Notes: generated by a model not told the origin, from the sequence alone. A stretch of 64,000 nucleotides of DNA from an uncultured Rivibacter sp. (GCA_946480925.1 CAMLLU010000019.1:17028-81027), one strand, 5' to 3'; positions 51,676 through 61,245 are shown, counted from the stretch's first letter. A program made the numbers and translations.

Positions 51676-52560
51676 TCACCCCTGCGCCACTTCGTGCGCC
51701 GCCATCAACTCCAGCGCCTTCACCACCGCCGAGTGATCCAGCTGCCCCCACCCCTGCGCCGCACACGCCTGCATCAGCTGCGCCGCCCCCGCCGTCTGCG
51801 GCAGCGCCACTCCCAGCTGCTTCGCCCCCTGCAACGCCAGGTTCAGGTCTTTCTGGTGCAACCCGATCCGGAACCCTGGCTGGAAGGTCCTCTTGACCAT
51901 CCTCTCCCCGTGCACCTCCAAAATGCGGCTCGCCGCAAACCCCCCCATCAGCGCCTGCCTCACCTTCGCCGGGTCCGCCCCCGCCTTGCTCGCAAACACC
52001 AGCGCCTCCCCCACCGCCGCTATGTTCAGCGCCACGATGATCTGGTTCGCCACTTTCGTGGTCTGACCGTCCCCGTTGCCACCCACCAGCGTGATGTTCT
52101 TGCCCATCAGCTGGAACAACGGCAGCACCTTGTCGAACGTCTCTTGCGTCCCGCCCACCATGATGGTCAGCGAGGCCGCCTTCGCACCCACCTCCCCACC
52201 CGACACCGGCGCATCCAGGTATTCACACCCGATCTCGTTGATCCTCTTCGCGAACCCCTTCGTCTCCAGCGGCGAGATCGAGCTCATGTCCACCACCACC
52301 TTGCCCTTGCTCAGGCCCGCCGCCACGCCGTTCTCGCCGAACAGCACCGCTTCCACGTCCGGCGTGTCCGGCACCATGGTGAACACGATGTCCGCCTGCC
52401 GCGCCACTTCGGCGGCATTGGCACAGCGCTTGGCCGAGGTGGCCGCAATGGCTTCCGGCAGCTCGCTGCGCGTGTGAACGAACAGCTGGTGGCCGCCTTC
52501 GACGAGGTGCAGTGCCATGGGCGCACCCATGATTCCGAGGCCGATGAATCCGAGGTTCAT
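51676..52560 (-). CDS. garR: 2-hydroxy-3-oxopropionate (tartronate semialdehyde) reductase
   Basis: 294 residues. NAD-binding GFIGLGIMGAPMA at the N-terminus, the beta-hydroxyacid dehydrogenase substrate motif DAPVSGGEVGAKAASL, and the catalytic-lysine region GDGQTTKVANQI. It reduces tartronate semialdehyde, released by the aldolase encoded just upstream, to glycerate. The start at 52560 has GGAG eight bases upstream. It is the last gene of a five-gene minus-strand run that includes garL, a hydroxyacid dehydrogenase and a Bug receptor. Confidence 0.93.
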   Translation of the reverse strand: MNLGFIGLGIMGAPMALHLVEGGHQLFVHTRSELPEAIAATSAKRCANAAEVARQADIVFTMVPDTPDVEAVLFGENGVAAGLSKGKVVVDMSSISPLETKGFAKRINEIGCEYLDAPVSGGEVGAKAASLTIMVGGTQETFDKVLPLFQLMGKNITLVGGNGDGQTTKVANQIIVALNIAAVGEALVFASKAGADPAKVRQALMGGFAASRILEVHGERMVKRTFQPGFRIGLHQKDLNLALQGAKQLGVALPQTAGAAQLMQACAAQGWGQLDHSAVVKALELMAAHEVAQG

Positions 52561-52582
52561 GTCTTGTTCTCCTTCAACTTTC

Positions 52583-53374
52583 TCAATACGAGTCCGAAGT
52601 CTTGTTGGGTGCCAGGCCCGCGCGCATGCGCGCCATCACCGCCTGGGCACCAGCGGCGATGAGCCGCGCGTCGGAGCTGATGGTGACGAACTGGAAGCCC
52701 TTGGCGATGCGGGCCAGCGCCGCTTCTGGCGTGCCGTTGTGGATGCCGGCCACCAGGCCGTGCGCCTTGGCGCGCTCGACGATGTGGTCGATGGCCTGTG
52801 CGGCCTTCGGGTCCACGTCGTCGAAGGTGGGTTTGCAGCCGAGCGAGAGCGACAGGTCGGACGGGCCGATGTAGACCGCGTCGAGCCCCTCGACCGAGAG
52901 GATGTCGTCCAGGTTGTCGAGCGCCTGCGCGGTTTCGATCATCGCGAAGCGCACGATGGTGTCGTTGGCATGCTGCGGGTAGTCGGCACCGCCATACAGC
53001 AGCGCGCGCACCGGGCCGAAGCTGCGCGTGCCGCGCGGCGCGTAGCTGGTGTAGGCCACGAACTTCTGCGCATCTTCGCGGGTGTTGACCATGGGGCAGA
53101 TCACTGCGTAAGCCCCCGCGTCGAGCGTCTTCATCAGGATGCCGGGCTCCAGCCACGGCACGCGCACCACCGGCACGGTGGCCGTGGTGGAAATGGCCTG
53201 CAGCATGGTGACCATGGCCTGGTAGTCCACCACGCCGTGCTGCAGGTCGATGGTGAGGCTGTCCCAGCCCTGGTGGGCCATGGTCTCGGCCGAAAAGCTG
53301 TTCGGAATGGCGAGCCAGCCGTTCACCGCCGCACCGCCGCGCTTCCACAGCGCACGCAAACCGTTTTCTCTCAT
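52583..53374 (-). CDS. garL: 5-keto-4-deoxy-D-glucarate aldolase
   Basis: 263 residues. HpcH/HpaI class II aldolase with SLTIDLQHGVVDYQAM, the catalytic-arginine and metal features APRGTRSFGPVRA, MIETAQAL and IGPSDLSLSLG. It splits 5-keto-4-deoxyglucarate into pyruvate and tartronate semialdehyde. The start at 53374 is favoured over the ATG at 53380 because AGGAGG stands seven bases before it but only one base before the other. A related 4-hydroxy-2-oxoacid aldolase specificity is possible, but the neighbours support GarL. Confidence 0.88.
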   Translation of the reverse strand: MRENGLRALWKRGGAAVNGWLAIPNSFSAETMAHQGWDSLTIDLQHGVVDYQAMVTMLQAISTTATVPVVRVPWLEPGILMKTLDAGAYAVICPMVNTREDAQKFVAYTSYAPRGTRSFGPVRALLYGGADYPQHANDTIVRFAMIETAQALDNLDDILSVEGLDAVYIGPSDLSLSLGCKPTFDDVDPKAAQAIDHIVERAKAHGLVAGIHNGTPEAALARIAKGFQFVTISSDARLIAAGAQAVMARMRAGLAPNKTSDSY

Positions 53375-53401
53375 CGTCATGCCTCCTGGGGTCTCGTCTC
53401 G

Positions 53402-54361
53402 TCAATTCGGTGACCACGGCACCGGCGTCTTCAGCTGCCCGGTGGTGAAGAAGCTGCGCAGGTTCTCGACCACCAGGTCGGCCATCGCAGCGCGCGTCTC
53501 TTCGGTACCGCTCGCAATGTGCGGGCAAAGCACCACGTTGTCGAGTGCGAGCAATGCCTCGGGCACCCGCGGCTCGTCGGCAAACACGTCGAGCCCCGCT
53601 CCCGCAATGCGCTTGTGCTGCAGGGCCTCGATGAGCGCGCCTTCATCGACCACGCTGCCGCGCGACACGTTGACGACGAACCCGTGCGGGCCCAGCGCAT
53701 CGAGCACCGCGGCATCGACGAGGTGGTGCGTCGATGCACCACCGGCCGCGGTGACGACGAGGAAGTCGCACCAGCGTGCCAGTGCCAGCGGCGTGGCGTA
53801 GTAGGCGTAAGGCGCGTCGGCCGCGGGCCGTGTGTTGCAGTAGCCTACGACCATGCCGAAGCCGCCGGCACGCTGCGCCACCGCACGGCCGATGCGGCCC
53901 ATGCCCAGCATGCCGAGCTTCTTGCCGCTCACGCGCGTGGCGATCGGGAAGCGGCCCTTGAGCCAGTCGCCTCGTCGCACGAAGCGGTCGGAAGCCGACA
54001 CGCCGCGGGCCACGTCGAGCAGCAGCGCGAAGGCGAGGTCGGCCACGCAGTCGTTCAGCACGTCGGGCGTGTTGCTCACCTTCACGCCGCGGCGGCGGGC
54101 CGCCGGCTCGTCGTACTTTTCATAGCCCACGCCGAAGCCGGCGATGACCTTGAGGCTGGGCAATGCATCGATCAGCCCGGCACTGGCGCCCAACGGCGCT
54201 GAAGTGACGAGCCCATCGAACGACGCCCCGTGCGCCGCAAGAAAGGCCTCACGGTCGGCCTCTTCGTACAGACGATGCAGCTCGTAGGTTTCGGCCAGCC
54301 GCGCTTCGAGCGCGGCCTGCGGCAGCTTGCCGGCAACGAGCAGGCGGGGGCGTCGATTCAT
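53402..54361 (-). CDS. D-2-hydroxyacid dehydrogenase (hydroxypyruvate/glyoxylate reductase type)
   Basis: 319 residues. NAD(P)-binding GMLGMGRIGRAVAQR near residue 155, catalytic arginine in VNVSRGSVVDEGAL, glutamate in FADEPRVPEALL and histidine in CPHIASGTEETR. This is the hydroxypyruvate/phenylpyruvate reductase-like branch. In this cluster it could reduce hydroxypyruvate, which isomerises from tartronate semialdehyde, to glycerate, backing up GarR. Start ATG 54361, 11 bases after the Bug gene stop. Confidence 0.9.
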   Translation of the reverse strand: MNRRPRLLVAGKLPQAALEARLAETYELHRLYEEADREAFLAAHGASFDGLVTSAPLGASAGLIDALPSLKVIAGFGVGYEKYDEPAARRRGVKVSNTPDVLNDCVADLAFALLLDVARGVSASDRFVRRGDWLKGRFPIATRVSGKKLGMLGMGRIGRAVAQRAGGFGMVVGYCNTRPAADAPYAYYATPLALARWCDFLVVTAAGGASTHHLVDAAVLDALGPHGFVVNVSRGSVVDEGALIEALQHKRIAGAGLDVFADEPRVPEALLALDNVVLCPHIASGTEETRAAMADLVVENLRSFFTTGQLKTPVPWSPN

Positions 54362-54372
54362 GGCGGGCGTCT

Positions 54373-55353
54373 TCAGTTGACCTGCACGCCGCCCTGGGCC
54401 ACCACGGCCGCCCAGTTCTTGCGCTCGCGCTCGAAGAAGCTTGCGAACTCGGGCGGCGTCATCGTGTAGACCTCGGCGCCTTGCGAAACGAGCCGTTCAC
54501 GCACTTCAGGCAGGCGGATGATGCGCGTGAGCTCGGCCGAGAGGCGGCTCACCACGGCCGGCGGCGTGTTGGCCGGCATGAGCACGCCCTGCCAGGTGCC
54601 CGACTCGAAGCCCTTCACACCCTGCTCGGCCAGCGTGGGCACGTTGGCCAGCAGCGGCACGCGGCTCGACTTGGACACACCGATCACCTTGAGCTTGCCC
54701 GACTGCACGTGCGGCAGCGTGGCCAGCATGCCGTTCATCAACACCTGGGTCTGCCCCGCCACGGTGTCGCTGATGGCCTGCGAGCCGCCCTTGTAGGGGA
54801 TGTACTCCCACTTGGCCTTGGTGGCCTTCTCCACCGCCACGCCCGCCAGGTGCGGTGCGCTGCCGATGGCGGTGACGGCGAAGTCGACCTTGCTCTTCTG
54901 CGACAGGGCCACCAGCTCCTGCAGGTTGTTGGCCGGCACCGAGGGGTGCACCACCAGCAGGTGCGGCGAATAGGCCAGCATGGTCACGCCACGCAGGTCT
55001 TTCGAGGGGTTGAACGTGAGCTTCGAATACACCGAGGGCGAGATCGCCAGCGCACCCACGTCGCACAGCAGCAGCGTGTGGCCGTCGTTGGCCTTGGCCA
55101 CGAAGTCGGTGCCGGTGTTGCCGTTGGCACCCGGCTTGTTCTCCACGATGACGGTCTGCTTCAGCGCTTCGGACAGCGGCTGGCTGATGGCGCGGGCGAT
55201 GATGTCCGACGAGCCGCCCGGCGGGTAGGGCACGACGAGGCGCACGGCCTTGGTGGGCCAGGCGGCCGACTGGGCCAATGCAGCGGGCGCGGCGAAAGCG
55301 GTCAGGGCACAGGCCAGGGTCGTGCCCAGGACCTTGCGACGGTTCAGTGTCAT
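54373..55353 (-). CDS. Bug-family periplasmic solute-binding protein 2
   Basis: 326 residues from ATG 55353 with GGAGACT upstream. N-terminus MTLNRRKVLGTTLACALTAFA has a twin-arginine-like RR-x-x-x start and a signal peptide ending ALAQS. Then WPTKAVRLVVPYPPGGSSDIIAR, NKPGANGNTGTDFV and IPYKGGSQAISDTV. It is clearly different from the two other Bug proteins in the window, so the ligand may differ. No transporter membrane subunits adjoin. Confidence 0.9.
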   Translation of the reverse strand: MTLNRRKVLGTTLACALTAFAAPAALAQSAAWPTKAVRLVVPYPPGGSSDIIARAISQPLSEALKQTVIVENKPGANGNTGTDFVAKANDGHTLLLCDVGALAISPSVYSKLTFNPSKDLRGVTMLAYSPHLLVVHPSVPANNLQELVALSQKSKVDFAVTAIGSAPHLAGVAVEKATKAKWEYIPYKGGSQAISDTVAGQTQVLMNGMLATLPHVQSGKLKVIGVSKSSRVPLLANVPTLAEQGVKGFESGTWQGVLMPANTPPAVVSRLSAELTRIIRLPEVRERLVSQGAEVYTMTPPEFASFFERERKNWAAVVAQGGVQVN

Positions 55354-55393
55354 TGCAGTCTCCTTGTGGGTGATGTGCGGAGCGCGCGGGTGT

Positions 55394-56500
55394 TCAGGTG
55401 GCACCGTGGCTTTCGACGTAAAGCGCATACAGCGCGTGGCAGCTGGCCATGTAGAGCCGGTTGTTCTTGGGGCCGCCGAAGGTGAGGTTGGCGCAGCGCT
55501 CGGGCAGCTTGATGAAGCCGATGGCCTTGCCTTGCGGGTTGAACACCATCACGCCGTCCAGGTCCTCGGACTTGCCGCGCAACGGGTAGACCTTGCGGCC
55601 GTTCATCTCCACCGGCTCTGCGGCCAGCGCGCCGTTGCTGCCCCAGCCGCACCACAGGTTGCCGTCGCGGTCCACGCGGAAGCCGTCGAGCGCGCCCTGG
55701 TCGGCCGCGTCGATGAACTTGGTCTTGTTCGAGACGCTGGTGCCGTCGGCGCTGACGTCGTAGCTCCAGATGCTGCGGTTGGGCGTGCCCTTCCACTCGA
55801 CGACGTAGAGCTTCTTCTCGTCGGGCGAAAACGCGAGGCCGTTGGGGTTGACGAGATCCGTGATCACCGCGCTCACCTTGCCGTCGGGGCCGATGCGGTA
55901 GACGTTGGTGGTGGCCTGCTCGGGCTTGGCACGCGAGCCTTCCCATTCGCCGTTGATGCCGAAGGTGGGGTCGGTGAACCACACGCTGTCGTCGGACTTC
56001 ACCACCACGTCGTTGGGCGCATTCAGCCGCTTGCCCTCGAAGTTGTCGGCCAGCACGGTGATGCGGCCGTTCGACTCGGTGCGCACTACGCGCCGCGTCA
56101 CGGAATGCTCGCAGGTGACGAGGCGGCCCTGCCGGTCTCGCGCATTGCCGTTGGCGTAGTTGGCGTTGGCGCGGAAGACGGTGAAGGCGCCCGTCTTCTC
56201 GTCGAACTTCATGATCCGGTTGTTCGGGATGTCGCTCACCAGCACGTAGGCGCCTTCAGGAAAGTACACCGGCCCTTCGGCCCAGCGCATGCCCGAGGCC
56301 ACCTGCTCCACGGTGCTGCTGTAGATGCGGTAGCGCGTGAAGCTGGGGTCGAGGACCTGGATCGCCGGGTCGGGGTAGCGCTGGTTGGGCGTGTACGGGA
56401 ACGACTGGCCGAGTGCCGCGCCGCTGAAAGCTGCGAGGCCGGCGCCGGCGGCCGCGGTCAGAAGGCGGCGACGGTCTGCCTGGGGTTCTTCCTGCTGCAT
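55394..56500 (-). CDS. SMP-30/gluconolactonase-like sugar lactonase, exported
   Basis: 368 residues. The N-terminus DRRRLLTAAAGAGLAAFSGAALGQ suggests a twin-arginine signal. The six-bladed propeller has metal ligands in RWAEGPVYFP (Glu), RLNAPNDVVVKSD (Asn) and GALDGFRVDRDG (Asp). It would open aldarolactones or related lactones before or during uptake, in keeping with the glucarate dehydratase gene upstream. Close to the gluconolactonases annotated in aldarate clusters. Start ATG 56500. Confidence 0.87.
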   Translation of the reverse strand: MQQEEPQADRRRLLTAAAGAGLAAFSGAALGQSFPYTPNQRYPDPAIQVLDPSFTRYRIYSSTVEQVASGMRWAEGPVYFPEGAYVLVSDIPNNRIMKFDEKTGAFTVFRANANYANGNARDRQGRLVTCEHSVTRRVVRTESNGRITVLADNFEGKRLNAPNDVVVKSDDSVWFTDPTFGINGEWEGSRAKPEQATTNVYRIGPDGKVSAVITDLVNPNGLAFSPDEKKLYVVEWKGTPNRSIWSYDVSADGTSVSNKTKFIDAADQGALDGFRVDRDGNLWCGWGSNGALAAEPVEMNGRKVYPLRGKSEDLDGVMVFNPQGKAIGFIKLPERCANLTFGGPKNNRLYMASCHALYALYVESHGAT

Positions 56501-56539
56501 GCTCTTGTCTCCTGGTCGTTGTGGTTCGGCCGGTCGCGA

Positions 56540-57865
56540 TCAACGCACCATGCAAGGCCGCTTGGGGTCGAACTTCCAGCCCGGCACGAGGTACTGCATC
56601 GCGATGGCGTCGTCGCGCGCGCCCAGGCCGTGTTCCATGTAGAGCTTGTGCGCCGCTTCGACCTTGGCCATGTCGAGCTCGATGCCAAGGCCCGGCTTCT
56701 TCGGCACTTCCACGAAGCCGCCCTTGATCTGCAGCGGCTCCTTCGTGAGGCCCTGGCCGTCCTGCCAGATCCAGTGCGTGTCGATGGCCGTCACCTTGCC
56801 GGGCGCGGCCGCGCCCACGTGCGTGAACATCGCCAGCGACACGTCGAAGTGGTTGTTCGAATGCGAGCCCCAGGTGAGTCCCCAGTCGCGGCAGCTCTGC
56901 GCCACGCGCACCGAGCCGGCCATGGTCCAGAAGTGCGGGTCGGCGAGCGGGATGTCGACCGACTGCAGCGCGAGCGCATGCGCCATCTGGCGCCAGTCGG
57001 TCGCGATCATGTTGGTGGCCGTGGGCAGGCCGGTGGCGCGGCGGAACTCGGCCATCACCTCGCGGCCCGAGTAGCCCTCCTCGGCACCGCACGGGTCTTC
57101 GGCATAGGCCACCACGCCGCGCATGTCGCGCATCAGTCGCACGGCGTCTTTCAACAGCCAGCCGCCGTTGGGGTCGAGCGTCACGCGGGCCTTGGGGAAG
57201 CGCTCGTGCAGCGCGACGATGGCCTGCACTTCCTCTTCGCCGCGCAGCACGCCGCCCTTCAGCTTGAAGTCGTTGAAACCATAGCGCTCGTAGGCGGCTT
57301 CGGCCAGCCGCACCACGGCCTCGGGCGCCATGGCCACTTCGTGCCGCAGGCGAGACCACGCATCGGGTGCATCGGACTCGCTCTGGTACGGCAGGTCGGT
57401 CTTTTGGCGGTCGCCCACGAAGAAGAGATAGCCCAGCATCTCGACCTTGTCGCGCTGCTGACCTTCGCCGAGCAGCGCCGCCACCGGCAGCTCCATGTGC
57501 TGGCCCAGCAGGTCGAGCAGCGCCGACTCCACGGCCGTGACCGCATGGATGGTGGTGCGCAGGTCGAAGGTCTGCTGCCCGCGCCCGCCGGCGTCACGGT
57601 CGGAGAACTTCGCGTTCACCTGCTGCATCACCGCGCGGTAGTTACCCACCGGCTGCCCCACCACGAGGTGGCGCGCGTCTTCGAGCGTCTGGCGGATCTT
57701 CTCGCCGCCGGGCACCTCGCCCACGCCGGTATGGCCGGCGTTGTCGGTCACGATGAGCAGGTTGCGAGTGAAGAACGGCGCATGCGCCCCGCTCAGGTTA
57801 AGCAGCATGCTGTCGCGCCCGGCCACGGGCACGACGCGGTATTGGGTGACGATGGGGGTGGACAT
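56540..57865 (-). CDS. gudD: D-glucarate dehydratase
   Basis: 441 residues from ATG 57865 ([18 protein letters not shown]). Enolase superfamily with [22 protein letters not shown], the catalytic lysine region [51 protein letters not shown] and the histidine in [12 protein letters not shown]. These are specific to GudD. It dehydrates D-glucarate (and L-idarate) to 5-keto-4-deoxyglucarate. Upstream lie an inverted repeat and a Bug receptor gene on the same strand. Confidence 0.94.
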   Translation of the reverse strand: MSTPIVTQYRVVPVAGRDSMLLNLSGAHAPFFTRNLLIVTDNAGHTGVGEVPGGEKIRQTLEDARHLVVGQPVGNYRAVMQQVNAKFSDRDAGGRGQQTFDLRTTIHAVTAVESALLDLLGQHMELPVAALLGEGQQRDKVEMLGYLFFVGDRQKTDLPYQSESDAPDAWSRLRHEVAMAPEAVVRLAEAAYERYGFNDFKLKGGVLRGEEEVQAIVALHERFPKARVTLDPNGGWLLKDAVRLMRDMRGVVAYAEDPCGAEEGYSGREVMAEFRRATGLPTATNMIATDWRQMAHALALQSVDIPLADPHFWTMAGSVRVAQSCRDWGLTWGSHSNNHFDVSLAMFTHVGAAAPGKVTAIDTHWIWQDGQGLTKEPLQIKGGFVEVPKKPGLGIELDMAKVEAAHKLYMEHGLGARDDAIAMQYLVPGWKFDPKRPCMVR

Positions 57866-57899
57866 GGCGTGGTGCTGTATGTGTTGGCTGCTGAATTCA

Positions 57900-57992
57900 T
57901 TCACCGCGGAGGCGCGGAGAACGCGGAGTTCCGCAGAGGAACAACTCGAATTTCTCCGTGAATCTCCACGCCCTCCGCGTCTCCGCGGTGAA
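57900..57992. repeat. 'TTCACCGCAGAG' inverted repeat, copy 4
   Basis: 93 bp between gudD and the Bug 3 gene. Arms read TTCACCGCGGAGGCGCGGAG and its near complement, a variant with matching changes in both arms (CGCGG for CGCAG). Confidence 0.88.
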
Positions 57993-58009
57993 GGGCTTTC
58001 TCGTCCTGG

Positions 58010-58966
58010 CTAGTCTGCAGTGATCTTGCCGGTCTCGATGACCTGCTTCCACCGCGCGAACTCCTGCGCCTGGAACTTGGCGAACTGCTCCGGCGTGTTG
58101 CCCACGATCTCGAAGCCCACCTCGGTGAGCTTGGGCTTCACCGCCGCATCGTTGAGCGCGGCCACGATGCCGTCGTGCAGCTTGCTGCGCACGTCGGCCG
58201 GCAGCCCCCTGGGCGCCACCACGGCCTGCCACGAGTACACGTCGACGTTCTTCACGCCCGATTCCACCAGCGTGGGCACGTTGGGCAGCAGCGCCGAGCG
58301 CTTGTCGCCCGTCACGGCCACCGCGCGCAGCTTGCCGGCGTTGATGTGCTGGATCACCGAGTTGATGTTCATGAAGCCCGCATCCACCACGCCGCCCAGC
58401 AGGTCGGTGATGGCGGGCGCACCGCCCTTGTAGGGCACGTGCGAGCCGCTGGTGGCCGTCTGCTGCCAGAAGAGCTCGGCGGTGAGGTGGTCCGACGAGC
58501 CGTTGCCCGACGAGGCGAAGGTCATCTTGCCGGGGTTCTTCTTGTGGAAGGCCAGCACGTCGGCCACCGTCTTGTGCGGCGAGGTGGGCGGCACCACCAG
58601 CACGTTGGGGGCCTGCACGGCCACGGTGATGAAGTCGAAGTCCTTCGTCGCGTCGTACTGCACCTGCTTGATGAGGTGCGGCGCAATGACCAGCGGCCCG
58701 AGCGAGGTGACCAGCAGCGTGTAGCCGTCAGGCGCGGCGCGCTTGACCTGCGCGGCACCGATGGTGCCGGTGGCACCGGCCTTGTTCTCGACCACGAAGG
58801 TCTGCCCCAGCCTTTCCTGCATCTTGGCTGCCAGGGTGCGGGCGATCACGTCCGACGAGCCGCCGGGCGGGAACGGCACGACCAGGGTGACGGGCTTGTC
58901 GGGCCAGGCAAAGGCCGGCGCGGCAAGGGCGAACGAGGCGGCCAGAGCGCAGATCAGCTGCTTCAT
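58010..58966 (-). CDS. Bug-family periplasmic solute-binding protein 3
   Basis: 318 residues with signal peptide [20 protein letters not shown], then [44 protein letters not shown] and [13 protein letters not shown]. It is a close paralogue of the receptor at 45013 and the last 17 residues are identical ([17 protein letters not shown]). Upstream of gudD and downstream of a FadR-type regulator with a likely operator at 59044, it is probably induced by glucarate or galactarate and binds one of them. Confidence 0.92.
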   Translation of the reverse strand: MKQLICALAASFALAAPAFAWPDKPVTLVVPFPPGGSSDVIARTLAAKMQERLGQTFVVENKAGATGTIGAAQVKRAAPDGYTLLVTSLGPLVIAPHLIKQVQYDATKDFDFITVAVQAPNVLVVPPTSPHKTVADVLAFHKKNPGKMTFASSGNGSSDHLTAELFWQQTATSGSHVPYKGGAPAITDLLGGVVDAGFMNINSVIQHINAGKLRAVAVTGDKRSALLPNVPTLVESGVKNVDVYSWQAVVAPRGLPADVRSKLHDGIVAALNDAAVKPKLTEVGFEIVGNTPEQFAKFQAQEFARWKQVIETGKITAD

Positions 58967-59043
58967 GACGTTGTCTCCTGTCTCTCAGGGGTGGGGATGA
59001 CGAGCCGGGTGCTCTTCTTTGCGGCACCTCTGCGACGTTGTCA

Positions 59044-59056
59044 GTCATCGTACAAC
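59044..59056. promoter_or_regulatory. Probable FadR/GntR-type operator upstream of Bug 3
   Basis: GTCATCGTACAAC matches the reverse complement of the palindrome at 60046-60058 in 11 of 13 positions. It lies about 80 bases upstream of the Bug 3 start. Confidence 0.6.
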
Positions 59057-59134
59057 CATGACAACCAGGAGACCATACGTATTCCTACTGGAGCTCGGGG
59101 TTGTGCCCGCCGGGCGGCAGCCCCGCCGAGCGAC

Positions 59135-59291
59135 CGCCGCGGATCCGGCTCCGCCGGTCCGCTGGGGGGCCTTGCAGGCCGCGCCGGACCTTGCGGTCCG
59201 GCCCTTCGCCAGGCACGAAAGGTCCACTGGACCCTTCGTGTCCGGGCTCAGCCCCCTTGAGGGGGAGCGCCGCAGGCGCTACGGGGGTGGG
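59135..59291 (+). repeat. 157-bp dispersed stem-loop repeat, copy B
   Basis: Second copy of the element at 3991-4147, same strand and length. It fills the gap between the Bug 3 promoter and the end of the GntR gene (stop at 59294). Stems with compensatory changes are described under copy A. Confidence 0.85.
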
Positions 59292-59293
59292 CC

Positions 59294-60019
59294 CTACTCG
59301 CCCGCTGCGCGGCGACGGCGTTCGCGGCTGTTGGCGAGGTGGGTGCGCATCGCGGCGCGGGCGGACTCGGCGTCTTGCGCGGCAATGGCGTCGAGGATGC
59401 TCTGGTGCTCGCGGTTCACGCCATGCAGGTAGTTGCGCCGCTCCTCGCTCATGTCGGCCGGCGTTTCGAGCCGCGAGCGCGGGATGATCGAGCTGCCCAG
59501 CGAGGCCATGATGTCGGCGAAGTGCGGGTTCTGCGTGGCGCGCGCGATCTCGAGGTGGAACTGGAAGTCGGGCCCCACCGCGTCGCGCCCTTCTTCGATG
59601 GCGCGCTCGAAGGCATTGAGCGCCGAGCGCATGTAGACGAGGTTCTGCTCGGTGCGGCGCAGCGCCGCCAGGCCCGCGGCCTCGGTCTCGATGCCGATGC
59701 GCAGCTCCAGCAGCGCGATCACGTCGCGCAGCGTGGCCAGCTGCTCGGGCGCCACGCGAAACGGCGCCGAGTCGCCCAGCCCCACCACGAAGGTGCCGAT
59801 GCCGTGGCGGGTTTGCACCAGGCCCGCAGCCTGCAGCTTGGAGATGGCCTCGCGCACCACGGTACGGCTCACGCCGAACTCCCCCATGATCTCGGCCTCG
59901 GTGGGCAGCTTGTCGCCTGCGGCGAGGCTGCCGTCGCGAATGCGGTCGCCCAGGGCGTCGACCAGTTCGAGGGCCAGGGAGCGGGGTTTGCGAAGCGGAG
60001 TCGCGGCGGGTTGGTTCAT
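59294..60019 (-). CDS. FadR-type GntR-family regulator (FCD domain)
   Basis: 241 residues. Winged helix-turn-helix in KLPTEAEIMGEFGVSRTVVREAISKLQAAGLVQ, then an FCD all-helical domain with the metal-binding pattern D-x4-H (DFQFHLEIARAT) and later histidines (HGVNREHQSILDA). It probably senses an aldarate or its keto acid. The palindrome GTTGTACGACAAC stands just upstream of its own start at 60046, and a similar site precedes the Bug 3 gene, suggesting it controls both. Start ATG 60019. Confidence 0.92.
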   Translation of the reverse strand: MNQPAATPLRKPRSLALELVDALGDRIRDGSLAAGDKLPTEAEIMGEFGVSRTVVREAISKLQAAGLVQTRHGIGTFVVGLGDSAPFRVAPEQLATLRDVIALLELRIGIETEAAGLAALRRTEQNLVYMRSALNAFERAIEEGRDAVGPDFQFHLEIARATQNPHFADIMASLGSSIIPRSRLETPADMSEERRNYLHGVNREHQSILDAIAAQDAESARAAMRTHLANSRERRRRAAGE

Positions 60020-60045
60020 GGGGTGGGTGCCGTCACTGGCACCAG

Positions 60046-60058
60046 GTTGTACGACAAC
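60046..60058. promoter_or_regulatory. GntR-type operator, perfect palindrome
   Basis: GTTGTACGACAAC has five-base arms GTTGT/ACAAC around ACG, in the style of FadR-subfamily sites. It lies 27 bases upstream of the regulator's start codon, consistent with autoregulation. Confidence 0.72.
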
Positions 60059-60197
60059 ATAGGCTCAACGGCAAGCCCGCGCCGGCAGCAGCTTCTGCGC
60101 CGAGAAGTACAGCGAGATCGGCCCCACGTCGACATATCAATTTTCCATTGCGCTGCGCACCACCCGCGACGCATGAGACGGTGAAAGACCAACAGCC

Positions 60198-60288
60198 TTC
60201 ACCACAGAGGCGCGGAGGACGCAGAGGTTCGCGGAGGAATACGAGTCTCCTCTGCGGATCTCCGCGTTCTCTGCGTCTCCGCGGTGAA
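60198..60288. repeat. 'TTCACCGCAGAG' inverted repeat, copy 5
   Basis: 91 bp between the regulator gene and a hypothetical gene. Left arm TTCACCACAGAGGCGCGGAG, right arm ends TCTGCGTCTCCGCGGTGAA. Confidence 0.88.
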
Positions 60289-60341
60289 TGAATTGGGGTT
60301 TCGCTTCAGCGCTGCACCTGAAACGCGATGCCGCGGGCTGC

Positions 60342-61025
60342 TCACTGCTCGTAGAAGAACAGCTCGCCGTTGTCCTTCATCCGGCAGGGAAACTCCACGC
60401 GGTTGCCTGCCGGGTTGGGCTCCATGTAGTCGCGCTGGGGCACCAGCGTGGCCAGCCACTCGGCCACCGGCGCGCCGCCGGCACTTTCGACTTCAACCAC
60501 CTCGTTGGGTGCATCGGGCTGCCTGAGCTTGAACTTCGCCTGGATGGGGCAGAGGCCCGCGCCGCTGATGTTCTTCGGCAAGGCCGGTGCGCCCTGCGGT
60601 GTGCGGAACGCATAGAGGCCGAAGCCTTCCTCCTTGGGCATTTGCCCTGCCCCGCCTTGCACGCCGGAGAAACCCATTCGCACGTCGAGCAGGGTCTCGC
60701 GCTGGTTCTCGGCGCAGCCCTTCCACTTGCGCACCAGCGGCACCCACACGCGCGCATGGCTCGACCCACCGGCCTCGCTGACCACGCGAACGTCCGTCAC
60801 CGGCACGGCGCCTGGCCGCACATGCATGCGCAGGACCACCCAACCCGGCCTCAGCATCAAGCCGTTGTCTGTCTGTAGCACCGGCGGCAACGTCGGCCCG
60901 CTGGGTGGGCACCAGTGGACCTTCGCGGCCTCGCCGCCGTCTTGCGCCATGGTGTGTGCACACAGCAAGGCCAGGCCCCACAGCGTGGCGATACGCAGGC
61001 ACGGGAAGAGGCGGTAGGTCAGCAT
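60342..61025 (-). CDS. Exported protein of unknown function, TonB-C-like in part
   Basis: 227 residues. Signal peptide ending CAHTMAQ. Contains WVVLRMHVRPGAVPVTDVRVVSEAGG followed by WVPLVRKWKGC, a pattern that loosely recalls the C-terminal domain of TonB-like proteins, and four or more cysteines (CPPSG, CAEN, CPIQ, CRMKDN) that could form periplasmic disulfides. No named family recognised. It diverges from a D,D-peptidase gene. Confidence 0.68.
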   Translation of the reverse strand: MLTYRLFPCLRIATLWGLALLCAHTMAQDGGEAAKVHWCPPSGPTLPPVLQTDNGLMLRPGWVVLRMHVRPGAVPVTDVRVVSEAGGSSHARVWVPLVRKWKGCAENQRETLLDVRMGFSGVQGGAGQMPKEEGFGLYAFRTPQGAPALPKNISGAGLCPIQAKFKLRQPDAPNEVVEVESAGGAPVAEWLATLVPQRDYMEPNPAGNRVEFPCRMKDNGELFFYEQ

Positions 61026-61245
61026 GGGAGAAAGGAGTCGTCACTGCAGGGGCCGGCCCTTGCAGCCGGCGGCGCGGCATTGTGCCCTCGTGGCCCTGTC
61101 GACAACCGAAAGTCACATCGGTTGCACCCTTGTGCCATGAACCACTCGCTTATCCCTAGTACGCGGGGGAAACAGTCCTCTCCATTGATGACTCCCCCCG
61201 AATGAGCCATCGCCACGAACCGGCTTGTCCGCTAAATATGCGGCC

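Noticed and set aside
55250..57961. A 903-residue plus-strand frame opposite the lactonase and gudD.
   Set aside because: Antisense shadow of two well-supported genes, with shadow-type composition.
60071..60127. A short minus-strand peptide (VDVGPISLYFSAQKLL) before the GntR gene that looked like the end of a real protein.
   Set aside because: Only about 22 codons after a stop, no start and no recognisable parent; possibly an eroded gene end but not supportable.
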